Assembly: GCA_032358255.1 (NCBI GenBank)
Contig: JAULBX010014870.1
Coordinates: forward strand, 1-64,000
Direction of reading: 5' to 3'
Source: Heterotrichella gracilis
Lineage: Eukaryota; Sar; Xanthophyceae; Tribonematales; Xanthonemataceae
DNA length: 64,000 nucleotides
How positions within the stretch are numbered: the stretch's first letter is position 1; each line of letters begins with the position of its first letter. The translations under genes were made by a program, and so were the position numbers. The notes under the pieces were generated by a model. The model was not told the origin of the DNA, searched no databases, and worked only from the letters and a program-made list of their open reading frames with translations. This document shows, in pieces, positions 1 to 11,800 of this stretch.

Positions 1-239
1 CCCCAGACGTTTGTATGAGCTCGAACTTTGCCACATATGATGCGGCTTTCGCGTAGTAGGATGTGTGCCATGATAGCCTGGAGCATGTGCTTGTGTTTGT
101 GGAAGCGGAGTCGTTCGGGGTTGTAAAGCACTGTGTTGATCAGTTGGACTGAGGTCAAGCTGTCAGTGAGAATATGGAGCTGGGTGCGTGAGCTGTGTTG
201 GACAAGGCACAAAATATAGCTCCATGCAAGCAACAATTC
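1..239 (-). mobile_element. Degenerate non-LTR retrotransposon RNase H fragment
   Basis: Read on the minus strand from about 239 down to the window edge, one open frame resembles the second half of a retrotransposon RNase H domain. It has a TDSLTS segment (the TDS motif with a catalytic Asp) and, after a His/Lys-rich helix, a KVRAHTNVWG segment matching the KxRAHxGxxGN motif. The part that should precede it, holding the first catalytic Asp and Glu, can only be guessed across frame changes between 240 and 420, so the copy looks decayed. It runs off the left edge, so the rest of the element is not visible. The assignment rests on motif recognition only. Confidence 0.6.
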
Positions 240-883
240 AGGTCAAAACAACTGGTTCTGGCTGGTTTCAAACAAATTGTTGCTAGGTTACAAGAGCAAA
301 ACGACCATCCTTTTACCCGCACAGGCTGTGGGTCAGTAAACGCCGCGCGTCGAGCACATACACAGAAATTTACACCAAGTTGAGCCCCCACGTCAGCCAA
401 AGGCATGGCGTTTTCACGGTGATGTGCAATCCAACAGGGTTGCATACACTCCCTGCATATACAGACATAAAACAGGCCAGCCACATTCGCAGCTATGCCT
501 GGAGAGAAGGCAGCTGTTGATTGCCATTAGCTTGCCTGCACCGGGAGTTTTTGATGCTAAAATGCACAGAAATACATTGCATTTTATTCAAATTGGTGAG
601 AAAGAATTGAAGTGTTGGACAATTGCTGTATTTGCTGCATATAAACCCCTGTGACCAAATTCATGTGGCAAAGGCTGTGCATTGTGGCGATAGCATGCAG
701 TGCATTGCCTTCAGCATAGACGCAACGCGAGCGCCACTGCCAAATTGCTGGACCAGCCAGAAAACCACTCTCTAAATACCCCTCCCTGCCGCTGCCTGGC
801 CCGTAAACACCATACATGTACATGGGGAGTCCATCCACTACCGGCACAAAAGCTCCCCTGACAGTGGTTGGCGGGGCCCGTGG
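240..883. other. Intergenic stretch, no gene seen
   Basis: This stretch lies between the retrotransposon fragment and the 3' end of the rhomboid gene. Short open frames occur on both strands but none shows domain similarity or splice logic. It probably holds decayed retrotransposon sequence and the rhomboid 3' UTR. Confidence 0.5.
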
Positions 884-2337
884 CTACTTGAACTTGCGCG
901 GAGGATCGGCCAGCAAAGGGATCGGTGGTCGGTCCACAAGGCTGAGCTGGCGATCGCCAATGGGACGCTCGACGACATACTTGGGCCCCAGCAGATATGC
1001 AGCAAGGGCCCCGCCCACCAAGCCACCCATGTGGCCCCTGCACAAGCAGCAGTGCAGGTTAACATAACACAACGGCCCAAATTCACAAACACAGGTGGTC
1101 ATAGAAGCACTGCTGTAGGCATGACATGGCTGGTTGCTCCAGGTATTCAGGGCAGCGGTGAGGTTCACAGTGCGTCTGTTTTGAAATGTGATGCACAGCA
1201 GAACATACCAGTTGTCCACTTGGCGCGACATGAGGCCAAACACCACGTTGTACGCCAGGTTTGTCCCCAGCTGATGCAGGACAGCGTCGCTCTTGGCTCC
1301 AAAGTAGTCCTTGTGCCTGTAGAAAAACACTGCCAAGGCACCTCCCAAGCCAAAAATGGCACCTGCGCAAATTGCGGGCATGATGTCTGTAAGCTTGCAT
1401 GGCTTTTGAGCAGGCACAATCAGGCTGTTCATTATTGCACACGAGTCCTACCCGCTTGATGTTCAGCAACTCACCTGAAGCACCAACAGAGTTGGCAGGA
1501 CTGCACGCATAGCTCAGCGCTGTGCCTGCCACCGCTGACACAGTGTACAGTGTGATGTAGCGGGAGTGGCCTGACAGCGACTCCAGCAGCGGGCCAAGGT
1601 TGTTGAGCGCGTAGCAGTTCACCACCAGGTGCAGCACGCTGCCGTGGAGCAGCGCTGGTGTGACAAAGCGCCACCACTGCCCCTTGGATATCAGTGCATT
1701 GTTCTGCAAAAGATAGTAGTTTAGCCCTTGTAGTAGCATGACCATGTAGTGAAAACGTTGCCACCAGCATTGTGCGCACATTCTTAGGCCACCACTCAGA
1801 AGTAACTGCATGACAACTGTTAGGAGGGTTTCTAGTTACCTTGAGCCCCCAGACAGTCACTGCCTGGTCAGTCAGCAGCTGTGCTCCAAACATCAGGACG
1901 TTGACAGCCAGGAGGATATCAGTCACACGCCTCTGAGGGTCACCAAACTTGTCTGCAAACCCACGTGACCGCCTCGGCCTGCAGGCAGCCAATAATTGTT
2001 TTAGCGGGCTAATCGGTACGCGACATGGATGGTCAGCAAGCTGCACAGCCTGCAATAACTAACGATTCCAATCTAAGCATATGAAACGCAGAATGTAAAC
2101 ATACGTGTTGGAGTCGTCTGCTGGTGGTTTCATGTTTTTCCCTGAGCCATAGGCAGCCAGCGCCAGGCCAGGCACGCCTCGGGCAGCTTTGCTCAGCAGA
2201 CGCCTCCACTGTCTGCTCTTTGGTGAACACCTCCATGCGTTACCAGCGGCTAGTTTTGAGGCATAACTTTGCAGGAGCGACTTTGCAGAGGCGAAAGGTT
2301 TTGGGGTGAACCCCATGGAATGTGGAAATGGTGCCAT
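884..2337 (-). CDS. Rhomboid-family intramembrane serine protease, probably plastid-targeted
   Basis: Five exons join in phase: 2337-2105, 1978-1840, 1703-1475, 1362-1209 and 1037-884, giving 302 residues. Rhomboids cut transmembrane helices inside the membrane with a Ser-His dyad. The nucleophile motif GASGAIFG is rebuilt across the exon 3/4 junction (Ser about 200). The catalytic His lies in GHMGGLVGG at the start of exon 5 (His about 254). Exon 3 carries the loop-1 type segment WWRFVTPALLHGS, followed by HLVVNCYALNNLGP, the usual rhomboid helix-2 region. The first 70 or so residues are rich in Ser, Ala, Lys and Arg with few acidic residues, like a transit peptide, so a plastid or mitochondrial location is likely. 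Plants have several organellar rhomboid-like proteins, and I cannot say which one this matches. The start is the first ATG of the exon and an upstream exon is not excluded. Confidence 0.9.
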
Positions 2338-2855
2338 TGCAATCTGACCTTCCTAACCAGCCAGGAGGATCAAGCAGGCGAAGACAGCTGAAGTCTGCCG
2401 ATACAAAGTGCTGGATACTGAGGCAACAACCATGCAAGGCTATTAGCAGTAAATGAAACGGGCTGTGGTGCATGCATGCATATAAAAAGACGATGCAAAC
2501 GTCAGAAACCACAGTGGTTGCACAGCTTTTATTCAAAACACACTCAAAGTGGCTTTGCAGCAGTCTTGTTAGTCGCTTGCACGAGACAGGAACACATATA
2601 ACAAGCGCCAGTTGGTTACAGCAAATGCCGTTCTATCTCGGCGGACTATGGAGTTGGCATGCATGCATGATGGCCCATGGCCATACAGCGATATGTGCAA
2701 CCGTGGAGTGGATATGACGAGTACAGCCAAATTTGGATGTTGCTTTGCATCTAACCCACCAGTGACTTGCCATGCATGCAATTCGATGCCCGAGCATATC
2801 AATGCCCCATGCCACAATCCATGCCAGTGCTCAAGGGTGTATCTAACACCACTGA

Positions 2856-4109
2856 ATGTCTGCCTTGAAGCTCCCTGCTGTTATAGTGGTGGAAAAGGAC
2901 TGGACGGCATCGACTGGCACCGCGGTGGACGAAGGCCTGCGTATTGGCCAGCGCGTGGGTCTGGGCTTGCAGGTAACCCACAGCGCACAAAGCCCTGGAC
3001 AAGCTTAGGCCTTTTGACCTGTAGTAGCACCTTGTTTGTTTGGCAGGGCGCTGTGTATGAGATGCTTAACCAGGAGGGACATGACGCTGGCCTTGTCCTG
3101 AAAGTGGCGCACTCAGATGGGGTTAGCAGCCTCGCCACCAAGTTCCTGGTTGGAATGGAAAGGGAATGGATTGTTGGGCGGGCTCTCATGACGTGCACAG
3201 CAGATGGCAGGGAGTGGCCACGAGGATTTATGGGGGTGTCCAGCAAACTGGTTCAGAAGAACAGTGGCAAGCTTCGGGGTGCGCCTTGGCATTGCGGGCA
3301 GTAGCTTGCCGCTTGTGTGTTCTGTTTATTTTTCTTGGCACACGATGCATCCCTTGCCTGTGTCTCCTTGCTGTGACAGGCTGTCCTATGTGCACACAGG
3401 CATGGTTTTGGAGAAGGTGCGGGGCGAGAGCGTTGACAGGCGCATACTGAGCAGGCCCAACTTCAACGACATCGGCTACATTCAGCACATGCTGCGTGAC
3501 ACGCTGCAAGCCCTGCACACAGCCTCACAGGCCCTGGGGTTCCGGCACTGGGACCTGACAGTGGCTAACATCATGGAGCATTCTGTGGAGCATGTGCCAC
3601 AGGATGCCACCACCAAACAATCCCAGCTGGACTCCAAACGTGGCTTGGAAGCGCCACAGGTGAAGGATGGTGCAGCTGCAGCTGGGCAGCCAATGGAGTT
3701 TAAAATCATCGACTTTGGTCATGCAACGATCTCAAAGGAGAAGCTTGCAACGCTAGCCGATCACGCAGCCCTGCCGCCAGCACTGCCCAGAATCCCGGTC
3801 ACAGAATGGGCGTACCGGAGGTTTTGGAACAAGAAGAACGATGTCTTCCGACTGCTCATGTCTGTGGCTGTGCTGCTGAATGGCCACTGCTGGAGCCTGC
3901 ATGACAAGGACAAGGTGCAGCAGCTGCAAGACCTCATCCACACAGTTGTGGGTGTGCGCATGGTGGTCCGATACAGCGAGGATCCTGCTACTGAACCCCT
4001 TGCCAGCGGATGCTTACACATCCACAAGACACGGATCAGGGCATGGCTCCTGCCAAAAAAGCCATCTGCAATGCCTGCGCAAGCGTTGGGGCATCCTTTC
4101 TTTTCGTAG
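2856..4109 (+). CDS. Divergent protein kinase-like protein
   Basis: Three exons (2856-2972, 3047-3278, 3400-4109) give 352 residues with matching phases. The start is the ATG at 2856, which leads straight into the first good donor at 2972/2973. A compact kinase fold is visible: a glycine-rich loop segment (GLGLQGAVYEM), a VLKV lysine, an MEREW segment that could supply the helix-C Glu, a catalytic loop HWDLTVANIM (Asp about 168, Asn about 173) and an IDFGHA magnesium-binding motif (Asp about 221). The loop has HWD in place of HRD, and the C-lobe is short (352 residues in all, ending near LGHPFFS), so this is a divergent or atypical kinase. A 30-residue Lys/Gln/Ala-rich insert sits between the catalytic loop and DFG. 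The substrate and the closest family are not recognised. Confidence 0.8.
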
Positions 4110-5151
4110 TGGTGCAGCACCCAATGCTCAAGACTTGTGTGTGGGAGCTCCGCTGCCTCATCACTCTGAGGTAGCCACTGGCGTGACTCAGAACAATCCT
4201 TGGGTCACTCAGTGGTCCCAATAGTTGGCCAGTTGGATCATCCTTTTCTATGCAAGCACCCGTCATTATCACTGGTGCTGGTTGCTTCTTGCAACAATCA
4301 ATAGATTGCTATTCTGTGCAGCGAGGGTACGGCGTACAATTCTTGACAATTGAATTACCAATAATGTACACGCCGTGGCGGTCTCGGCCTTTTTTCGATT
4401 TTAGTTTGTTGAGTATCATACTAAGTTTGTAGCGCAATATTTATGTAGCATTTTTGTTAACACTAATTGTAGTAACATGCAGCTACTCATATGAGAGCAC
4501 TGGTATAATTGTAGCATTTTTGTTTCAAATTAGTAATGCATCTTGATATGTAGCTGCTCATAGAGTGAACCAATGATAGCAACAAATGAAATTTACTCGC
4601 TGAGGCTGACAGCCTGCAGAAACTCTGCGCAGTAAAATCTGGCGCCAAGGTTGTAGATTAACCATTTAGACCGTTGGCAACCAAGTGATGACACATATTA
4701 TGTTATTAACTCAATTTGGAGAGTCGTGTATTAGAATAGAAGATTTTTTTACAGGTGACAGTCCTGGAATGTCCTGAACCAGATGAACTATGCAGGCTAT
4801 ATGTGTGCGCTTCTGTTACGCAGCAAACCGCAGCCCGGGGCCCACTGTACAGATATGCATACTTTTCTTCCAATGTATACAGCTGATGGGTGGCGCAAAG
4901 CTTCCGGTCTGTCTATGCACTAAGGTTTGCAGCTGACTAGTCTGTAACAAAACAACAGACTAAAACGCAGGCCCAGTGCTGCACCAAATTGCAGCAACCC
5001 AACTGCCAGGCGCTGTGGGCCGTATCTCATATCTAATCATACAACATGTTCGAAAGTAATGCAGATTCACCTGAAGTGTACAAGTATGTTTTCGCTGTAT
5101 TTCTAAACAGAACTGGCGCAAATCGTACAACAAAGGACAGCTGTACCCAAC
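4110..5151. other. Intergenic, AT-richer spacer
   Basis: This is the spacer between two convergent genes (kinase-like on plus, dioxygenase on minus). It is richer in A and T than its surroundings and has no coding frame of note. The 3' UTRs of both neighbours must lie here. No repeat structure was seen. Confidence 0.6.
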
Positions 5152-7086
5152 TCAGGTGATCTTGGGTTCTTGGAGGTACCCGGCGTGTGTTGCTGCATAC
5201 TTGCTGAGCAGGTGCTCCCCACTGGTTACAGGCGGAAAGCGTGGAGGGTTGTCTGCATCTGTGCAGCTTGGTAGACATTCCACCATGGTGTCGAAGTTGG
5301 GTTCCATGAAAAACGGTATTGAGTACCGCTCCTGGCCAGTCGTCACAACCCGGTGTAGTGTGGATCTGAACAAGCCATTGGTCCACCTGCAACACAGAAA
5401 ACGTCCACATCTGAGCTGTCAAGCCTTGGCAGCAAATCACAATCAATACAACATTACTAGATTAAATCCGGGTGCCAGCCAATGGCACCACAAGTACGCT
5501 CACTGCAGACTGTTGTGCATATTTCTCTACATGAGGCCGGCCATTTGCGAGGTTGGCGCCAATACATCCATGCGTACGAGCCAGACATGTCAAGTTGAGG
5601 GATATACGTTTGCAGCCAATGAGACGCATTTGTAGCAAATTAAAGATGGTCTTGCCAGGTTTCCAGTTTGGATCTTGCCTCTCAAGCATGTCTCCCAGGT
5701 TTACCACCAGCGCGCCTGGCACAGGGGGCACATCGATCCAGTCGCCATTGAGGAAGATCTGCAGGCCTGGTACCCCATCGGTGGCGAGCAAGGTGATCAT
5801 GCCATAGTCGCTGTGCGCTCCGGCGGCAAAAATGCCCTGCAACAATGTTCATGTCAATGCACTGATAACCTACGGTCCATTGTTGCACACTTGACAAACA
5901 GCAGCTTTGGCATTTCTGGGTTACCACTTGCAGCGCAGAAGCATACTCAATTGCACAGGCGTCAGAAAGGGTATTTCATGGTAGTATATATTACCTAGGC
6001 AGTATTGTGCGTTCTTCCTTTCTTGCTTACCTTCTCCGGCTGGGATTTCTCATTGGTGTAATGCAGCGGCCGTAGGAATAGCATGGGATGATCAAACTTG
6101 TCCTCAAAGTAGTTGCTAGGCAGGTCCAGTGCCAGTGCCAGCAGCTCAATGATCCTCATGCCCAGCACCCGCATGGCATCAAAGTATGCTGTCGCCACGC
6201 TGCGGAAATTGGGCAACACCGCCTGCATAAGGCGTCAACATTGGTACACGGGCCACGGAAATTTACCTTTCTCCCGTATAATGACCAAGTAGTGGAGCGC
6301 TTGGCTGTCTACGGCACATCAGACTGGACAAATCAGGTGATCGCCCAGGATGATACCATCTACCAGACTGCTGCAACACTGGGGATCAGCAGTGGTGTTG
6401 CAGGGCGTTACTCACAGGGTCAGGCCATTGATTGGGGCCATGGAGCGGCTTGGACCCCTCAGCGCTGTCACGAGCAATTTCCCGCCCGAAATACATGCCC
6501 TCTTTGCTATCTCCCTTGGTCTGTTTTTCAGGGTCCAGGGTCTCCTCGTACAGTGGCGTGTATCCCCTGCGCACCACGCGGGGTTGCTGGAGGCTCCAGT
6601 GCACGCTCAGAGCCGTGCATTAGGCCATGGCAGATTGCTGGTCCATACCTGTTGTTGTCATCCTGTAGAATTTTCATTTTCTCCTCCATTGGCAACTCGA
6701 AGAAGTTTTTGCACTCTTGGAACATGCCGTGGAGAAGGCCGTTGCTCACACCATGGTTACTTACTGCAGCATAGCAGCAAATGAAAACGATGGCTGATGA
6801 GTTCTCATAGACAGATCCAACATAGTTGGATGGAAAGTAAGCGATAGTGGACAGTCTTCACTTACCGTACAGGAACCCGTGCTGTATGCATGCGTTCCGA
6901 ACAGACTTTACAGCTGTCCCTGAAGGCTGGCTGAGGTCTATCACAGGCACCTGAACCACAGATATTATGTCCCAATGGTTTAGTATGGCAAAAGCAGAAT
7001 GGGGGTACTTGCTACCTGCCACGTTGTGTGAGGTCTGCTGCTATGCAGGAAACACAACACCCGAAACTCACCTCTACAGCGCTCAT
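5152..7086 (-). CDS. 2-oxoglutarate/Fe(II)-dependent dioxygenase (isopenicillin N synthase-like)
   Basis: Seven exons (7086-7072, 6950-6866, 6763-6649, 6566-6416, 6222-6031, 5836-5679, 5386-5152) give 316 residues with all phases consistent. The first exon encodes only MSAVE and joins directly to VPVIDLS, the usual start of this family. Key residues are in place: iron ligands H194xD196 in AGAHSDYG and H250 in STLHRV, and the 2-oxoglutarate-binding R259xS261 in ERYSIPFF. The N-terminal DIOX_N part includes VSNHGV and a KMKILQDDNNR helix. Enzymes of this group hydroxylate or desaturate small molecules such as flavonoids, gibberellins and other acids. The substrate cannot be told from sequence. 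The intron between the last two exons begins with GC rather than GT (donor at 5679/5678), and no GT donor keeps the frame there. The start faces the NAA38-like gene across about 435 bp. Confidence 0.92.
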
Positions 7087-7521
7087 ACTTCACTGCTGAT
7101 TCTGACTGCCAGTATTTCACAACAGTTTGTTACCAGCGCTCTCCGTTCATCCCGCAGGCTGGGAAAACCCTAGCCGTGAACATGCAGCACTCCAGCCTAG
7201 TGTATCTCTTGCCGATGCAGTGCTTTGCGGCAGTTGACTGCTACTTTCCAAGACCCAAATGACTACTATTGAACAGGCACTGGGGCTTTAGAACTCGTTA
7301 TGGCTGTGCCCAGTTGAACTTGGCCCGGTCAGGTCTCAGGGGGCAGGCACTGGAGATCCAACATCCTGGGAGCATTCCTCCACACCCAGATACAAAGCGT
7401 TCGCCTAGATATGTGTGCAGATAGGCATTTCATGCCTCAACTTAGAGTTACACACATATTGGGTACCCACGGACAACAGACGAATATGCATGCATGACAA
7501 ATAATGCATGCATAGGAAGAT
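7087..7521. promoter_or_regulatory. Divergent promoter region between the dioxygenase and the LSm-domain gene
   Basis: The start codons of two divergently transcribed genes lie about 435 bp apart, so both promoters and 5' UTRs must sit here. TGCATGCAT-type palindromic motifs occur near 7487-7512. I see no canonical TATA box that I would defend. Confidence 0.5.
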
Positions 7522-8156
7522 ATGGACACCCAAGAGCAAGACTGTGTGCAACGAGCATCCAAGTTGCTGTACAGAAAAGTAAAGGTAACATCCTTCATTC
7601 TTACACGGTTATGAAGTGCGCAATCGTTTGTATCGAGCCGCGACGCTTGTCTACAGGTCACAGTCAAGGACGGAAGGGTGCTGGTAGGCGAGTTTACGTG
7701 CTTGGACAAGCAGGGCAACCTGATTCTAACCAATACCAAGGAGATAGTCAAAACGAATAGCAGGTAAATGTTGTTGTTGACGAACAGTCGGCGCGTAGTC
7801 GTATGCATGCCATTGGCATATGCATGCATGCATCCGTTGGCAGTATATTATGGTTGAAACACTCACATAGTGGAAGCCGTGTAGCGTTGCCGACTAAGTT
7901 ACTGAAAGTGTGTGCTGTTTCTGCAGCTCTGGAGCCAGACAATCTCGGCTTTTGGGTCCAATCTTGATACCAGCAAGCCACCGCGTCACATGTGAACTGG
8001 AGGTACTGGTGGTTTCCAGAGTTGCTGGGCTTGCTGCTGCCTGTTCACCTTTCCCATCGACTCCTGAAGCTGGTTTTGCCGCAGGTCTTCACTGGTGAGA
8101 TAGAACAGGTTTTGTGCCTACTGCAAATGCCTGACAAAACTGGGCAAGCAAGCTAG
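7522..8156 (+). CDS. NAA38: LSm-domain protein, NatC auxiliary subunit NAA38-like
   Basis: Four exons (7522-7578, 7657-7763, 7927-8002, 8085-8156) give 103 residues with matching phases. The protein is essentially one Sm fold. An N-terminal helix (residues 1-19) precedes the Sm1 motif VKDGRVLVGEFTCLDKQGN, then an LILTNTKEIV strand, and an Sm2-like end with LGPILIPASHRVTCEL. The DGRxLVGxFxCxDxxxN pattern is characteristic of the LSMD1/NAA38 branch, the small auxiliary subunit of the N-terminal acetyltransferase NatC. Other LSm proteins (LSm1, LSm8) are the main alternative. It acts in the cytosol if NatC-linked, or with RNA if it is another LSm. It lies head-to-head with the dioxygenase gene. 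Confidence 0.8.
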
Positions 8157-8880
8157 CACTTGTTGACGGGTGCATGGCGCCACCCACCGTTGTCATGGGG
8201 GTCGACCTATGTCGTTGACAATTGGATAAGGTTGTCTGGAGCACAGCCATTCCTGGCATGGCTGGGGAGTATGGTGGTACCGCTGCGTTGGCGCCATCAA
8301 CCTATTGAAGACTGATGCGGCTATGGCTGTGTTGGTATTGCCAGGCATGATTCTGTGTGGAGAACTTCGGCAGTTACATGCCTACAGCAATACAGCCACA
8401 TCAGCAGTCAAGTCATGCACACTGTTTGAACCACTCAGTACAAGTAGAATACATTCCAGTAGCTCACAAATCCCTTAGCACTGATGTGCACGTTTATTTG
8501 GGCCAGGCCTGGTGCTCAAAGTAATGTCTGGCTCAGCACAAGACAAAAAAATTCTGTGACATGTCTCTTGGCAGTCATTGCAAACAGTATTACACTGCAC
8601 CGTTGTGCAAGTGAATATCTCAAGTTGAGGTTGCAATCTGAAAGTGTGGAATTTATACCATCGATGGGAAAAGTGAACAGGCAGGCATGGTGCTCGCATC
8701 AATGTCTGGCTCAGCACAAGACACAAAAGTTATGAAGCATGTGCCATACACAGCCAATGCCAGCAGCATCACACTGCACCATTGTAAAGTTGAAATAACT
8801 CCTTGACAAGTTGAGGTTGCGATCTGCAGCTGTGAAGATGGTACCTACATTACCCCAGCGCCATCTTAGCAGCATCCTCT
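8157..8880. other. Convergent intergenic region with a diverged tandem duplication
   Basis: This is the 3' region shared by the NAA38-like gene and the ENGase gene. Apart from the duplicated segment listed separately (8523-8850), no gene is seen. Confidence 0.5.
8523..8850. repeat. Two-copy diverged tandem repeat, period about 180 bp
   Basis: The 20-base string beginning ATGTCTGGCTCAGC occurs at about 8524 and again at about 8702. Later matches, CACTGCACC (8594, 8773) and CAAGTTGAGGTTGC (about 8620, 8803), follow in the same order. Two copies of about 150 bp (8523-8670 and 8701-8850) therefore lie in tandem just past the ENGase stop codon, with small insertions between them. Confidence 0.7.
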
Positions 8881-11800
8881 TCAGTTCACCAGCAAGGTTA
8901 GAGTACCACAGCGGCCCCAGCCCACTCGGGCTGCCCCCGCATCCTCGTGTAGACCCCATTCAGCCATGTAAAAGGTCACCATGCATCGCCTGTTTGGGAC
9001 TGGCAGCTGCACCACCTTGAGTGCATGGGCTGCTGTCAGACCCAACCATTGTCGCCCTTCCCAAGCCGTGAAAGCATCTTCCGGCAGAGCTTCTGCTGTG
9101 GGCTGCTGTCCAGTGTGCGCCCCTGCGGTGGGGCCTGCCAGCTCCAAGTCAGTGATCTTGTACCACACATGGAATACGCGGCTAGGCACGGCATGTGTCC
9201 CAGCCTGCCATTGCAGCACCAGGTTGACACACCACGCCGGTTCCTCGCGGCCTGTGGGCTCGCTAACTGCATCTGCAGATCCACCATGACCTGCCAGTGC
9301 CATGGCGGCGCCCAAGAGCCAGCGCAGGGTGTGCCACACGGTCATTACCGCGGCGCACATGCCACGTTTGCTTGCCGTGTTAACCTTGTCGCATAGGCTC
9401 CAGGAGATGTTGCGGCATTGCAGTCCCAGCGGCAGCGTATCTGCTGGGGCCTGGGGCCAGTAGGCCTGCGAGCCACCTGCATGCTCAACCGGTGTCGTCC
9501 TCACACCCTGCTCTAGTACCTCGTGGCTTTGCGCAGTGATGGGCTGCTGATCAGCAGGGCGGTGTCGTTCCACCAGCTTGCGAGGCAGGCTCGATGGTGT
9601 TGCAGATACATTGGTGTGCTGTGGCTGTGGCTGTGGCTGTGGCCGCATAGGCGAGTGAGCCAACTCAACATGACTGCCGGCATTTGGTTGATCAACAGGC
9701 GGACGGGGTGGATCGTAAAGCGCGGCTTTGGTGAACGTAATGTGCCCTAGCTGCACGTCGATTGAAGCCAGGGGGCTAAGGGCTGCTGCACCGGCGCAGA
9801 TCAGGACAGAAATACTGGTGATGGCTGCATTGGCTACTTGCGGTTGCTGCAGCAGATGTGAGTGCACCGCCCAACCATTGGGTGCGGCATCAGATGTGGC
9901 GCCCATGAAGGCTTCTGAAGGGGCTGTCAGCCTGCAAGGCAATGCGTGCCAGAATGAGTGTCACATTGCACAGGGTTGTTCAACAGGTGCGGGATGTTCA
10001 ACATAATAAACTTGTGCCCCACACAGGCAATACTTGGAGTGCAATGGTGGGCTGTGCTGCACTGCATCGGCACTGTGGCATCTGGTGCTCTGCAACTGCA
10101 TGCAAACTGTACCTGTGAGATTTGCAGCCACTGATGATGGTATCGAGCGGCAGACAAGGCATGTAGTCTTTCAAGCCTTTCCCCACATCCAACATCATGC
10201 CTGGGCTGCCTCCTGCAAACCGGGCACAGGCGTAACATTTAGATACAGCATTGTCCCGCATGCTGCACATTAGGTACAGCATTTGACGGTGCATTGTTTA
10301 CCTGAGGAGGCCACAGCTTACTAATATGTGATCGGATTGCATCAGTCGCATGTATGCATCTAAAAATAATGACAGTAGTTCAGCAGCTTAGCATATACTT
10401 TATTTTGAACGCTTAGAAAGATACAGGAGTAAACAACCAAGTTTACCCACAGCGTCTCAACATGCCTGCTCGGGACCCTTTAAAATGCTTCGTCAGAACT
10501 GCAATGAAACAAGGGTTTCGCGGCCTAAACACAGCACCTGTGTGCTCCACAATGCTGCGCCAGTGCTCCACATCACCATCCTCCACCAGCAGCACCACTG
10601 ACTGTCGTCCACTAGAACTGGCACTGACAGGTTGGACCAGGCTTGGTTTCCCACAATTGGGTTTGCCTGTATGGTCCAAAACCAGGAGCAGTGCTACACA
10701 CGAGTGCCTGGTGCATTCGGTGCTGAACGTGGCGGTCAGAATGCTCCCTGCAGGGGCTGCGAGCTGTGCCAAGAACAGGGTGAAAGCTGCACAGTCACCT
10801 GGGGGAAGCTTGCCTGCGTCACAGCCAAGGCACATGCTCCAGGTCAGTACACTCATGACAGTTAATCTTGACAAGGATCTGCCTGCAACATGGTGCATGC
10901 CCCCCCTGCTAATGAGGCAAAACCATCAGATGTTGCTGGGAATGTGAGCCATGGCAAATGCTACACGTACAACGGTATACTAATGTCCTGGCACCAATAC
11001 CTGTGAAGGACATGCAGGCGCTCCCATGGTATGCTTGGGTGGTGTCAGCGCACGCAGTTAGTGTAGGCAGTTCCTCTGAAAGCTTGCCTGTGGCTGCACA
11101 TCCAGCTGATGCGCGTTGGAACAGGGGCTGTATTGATTGAGCAGACAGGTTGTACCAATGCTGTTCCAAGCAACGCACTCCCTGCAGGCACAATGCTGGT
11201 AATGTGTTGCCCTGCTGCGGCAATTCTGTGCAGCTGATTAGCACATGGGAATGGCCATGTAAGCACCCTATATGTGCAGGCGCCTAAGGGAACAGGATGC
11301 CTATGCCACTTTCCAATTGGATCGCATGCACGCTTACTGGCGCCCAAACCCCACTGGTCAGTGCAGATGTGGTGGATCCCATCCAAGACTGTGATCTCAA
11401 TGCACGCATGTAAATACAAAATGCATTTGCTCTGTCCCTCCCACTGCATGCATGCCTCGCACCTCAACACACCACATTGAACCGCTGCCCGGGTTGAAGT
11501 CAGTTGCAAATGGCAGAGTACATGCAAGGCGCCGCGGGGCCTCCCAGCAATCCTTTATCTTGCCCCAATACTCCTGCTGTTGATCCAGATATACATTGAT
11601 ATCCTCAGTCTCGTAAACCCATCCAGGAGCAAAAAGTGCAACAGACAACCCTGCAAAAGTGGTGATTTTTGTCACCACCCACTGCATTATGATGTGCATG
11701 CAAAGCAGGATTCAACAACAACAGCAACATTCACCGACACTGAGGATGAATTGCCGGCACATACATGCAGCATGCTCATGGATATACCTATCATCACATT

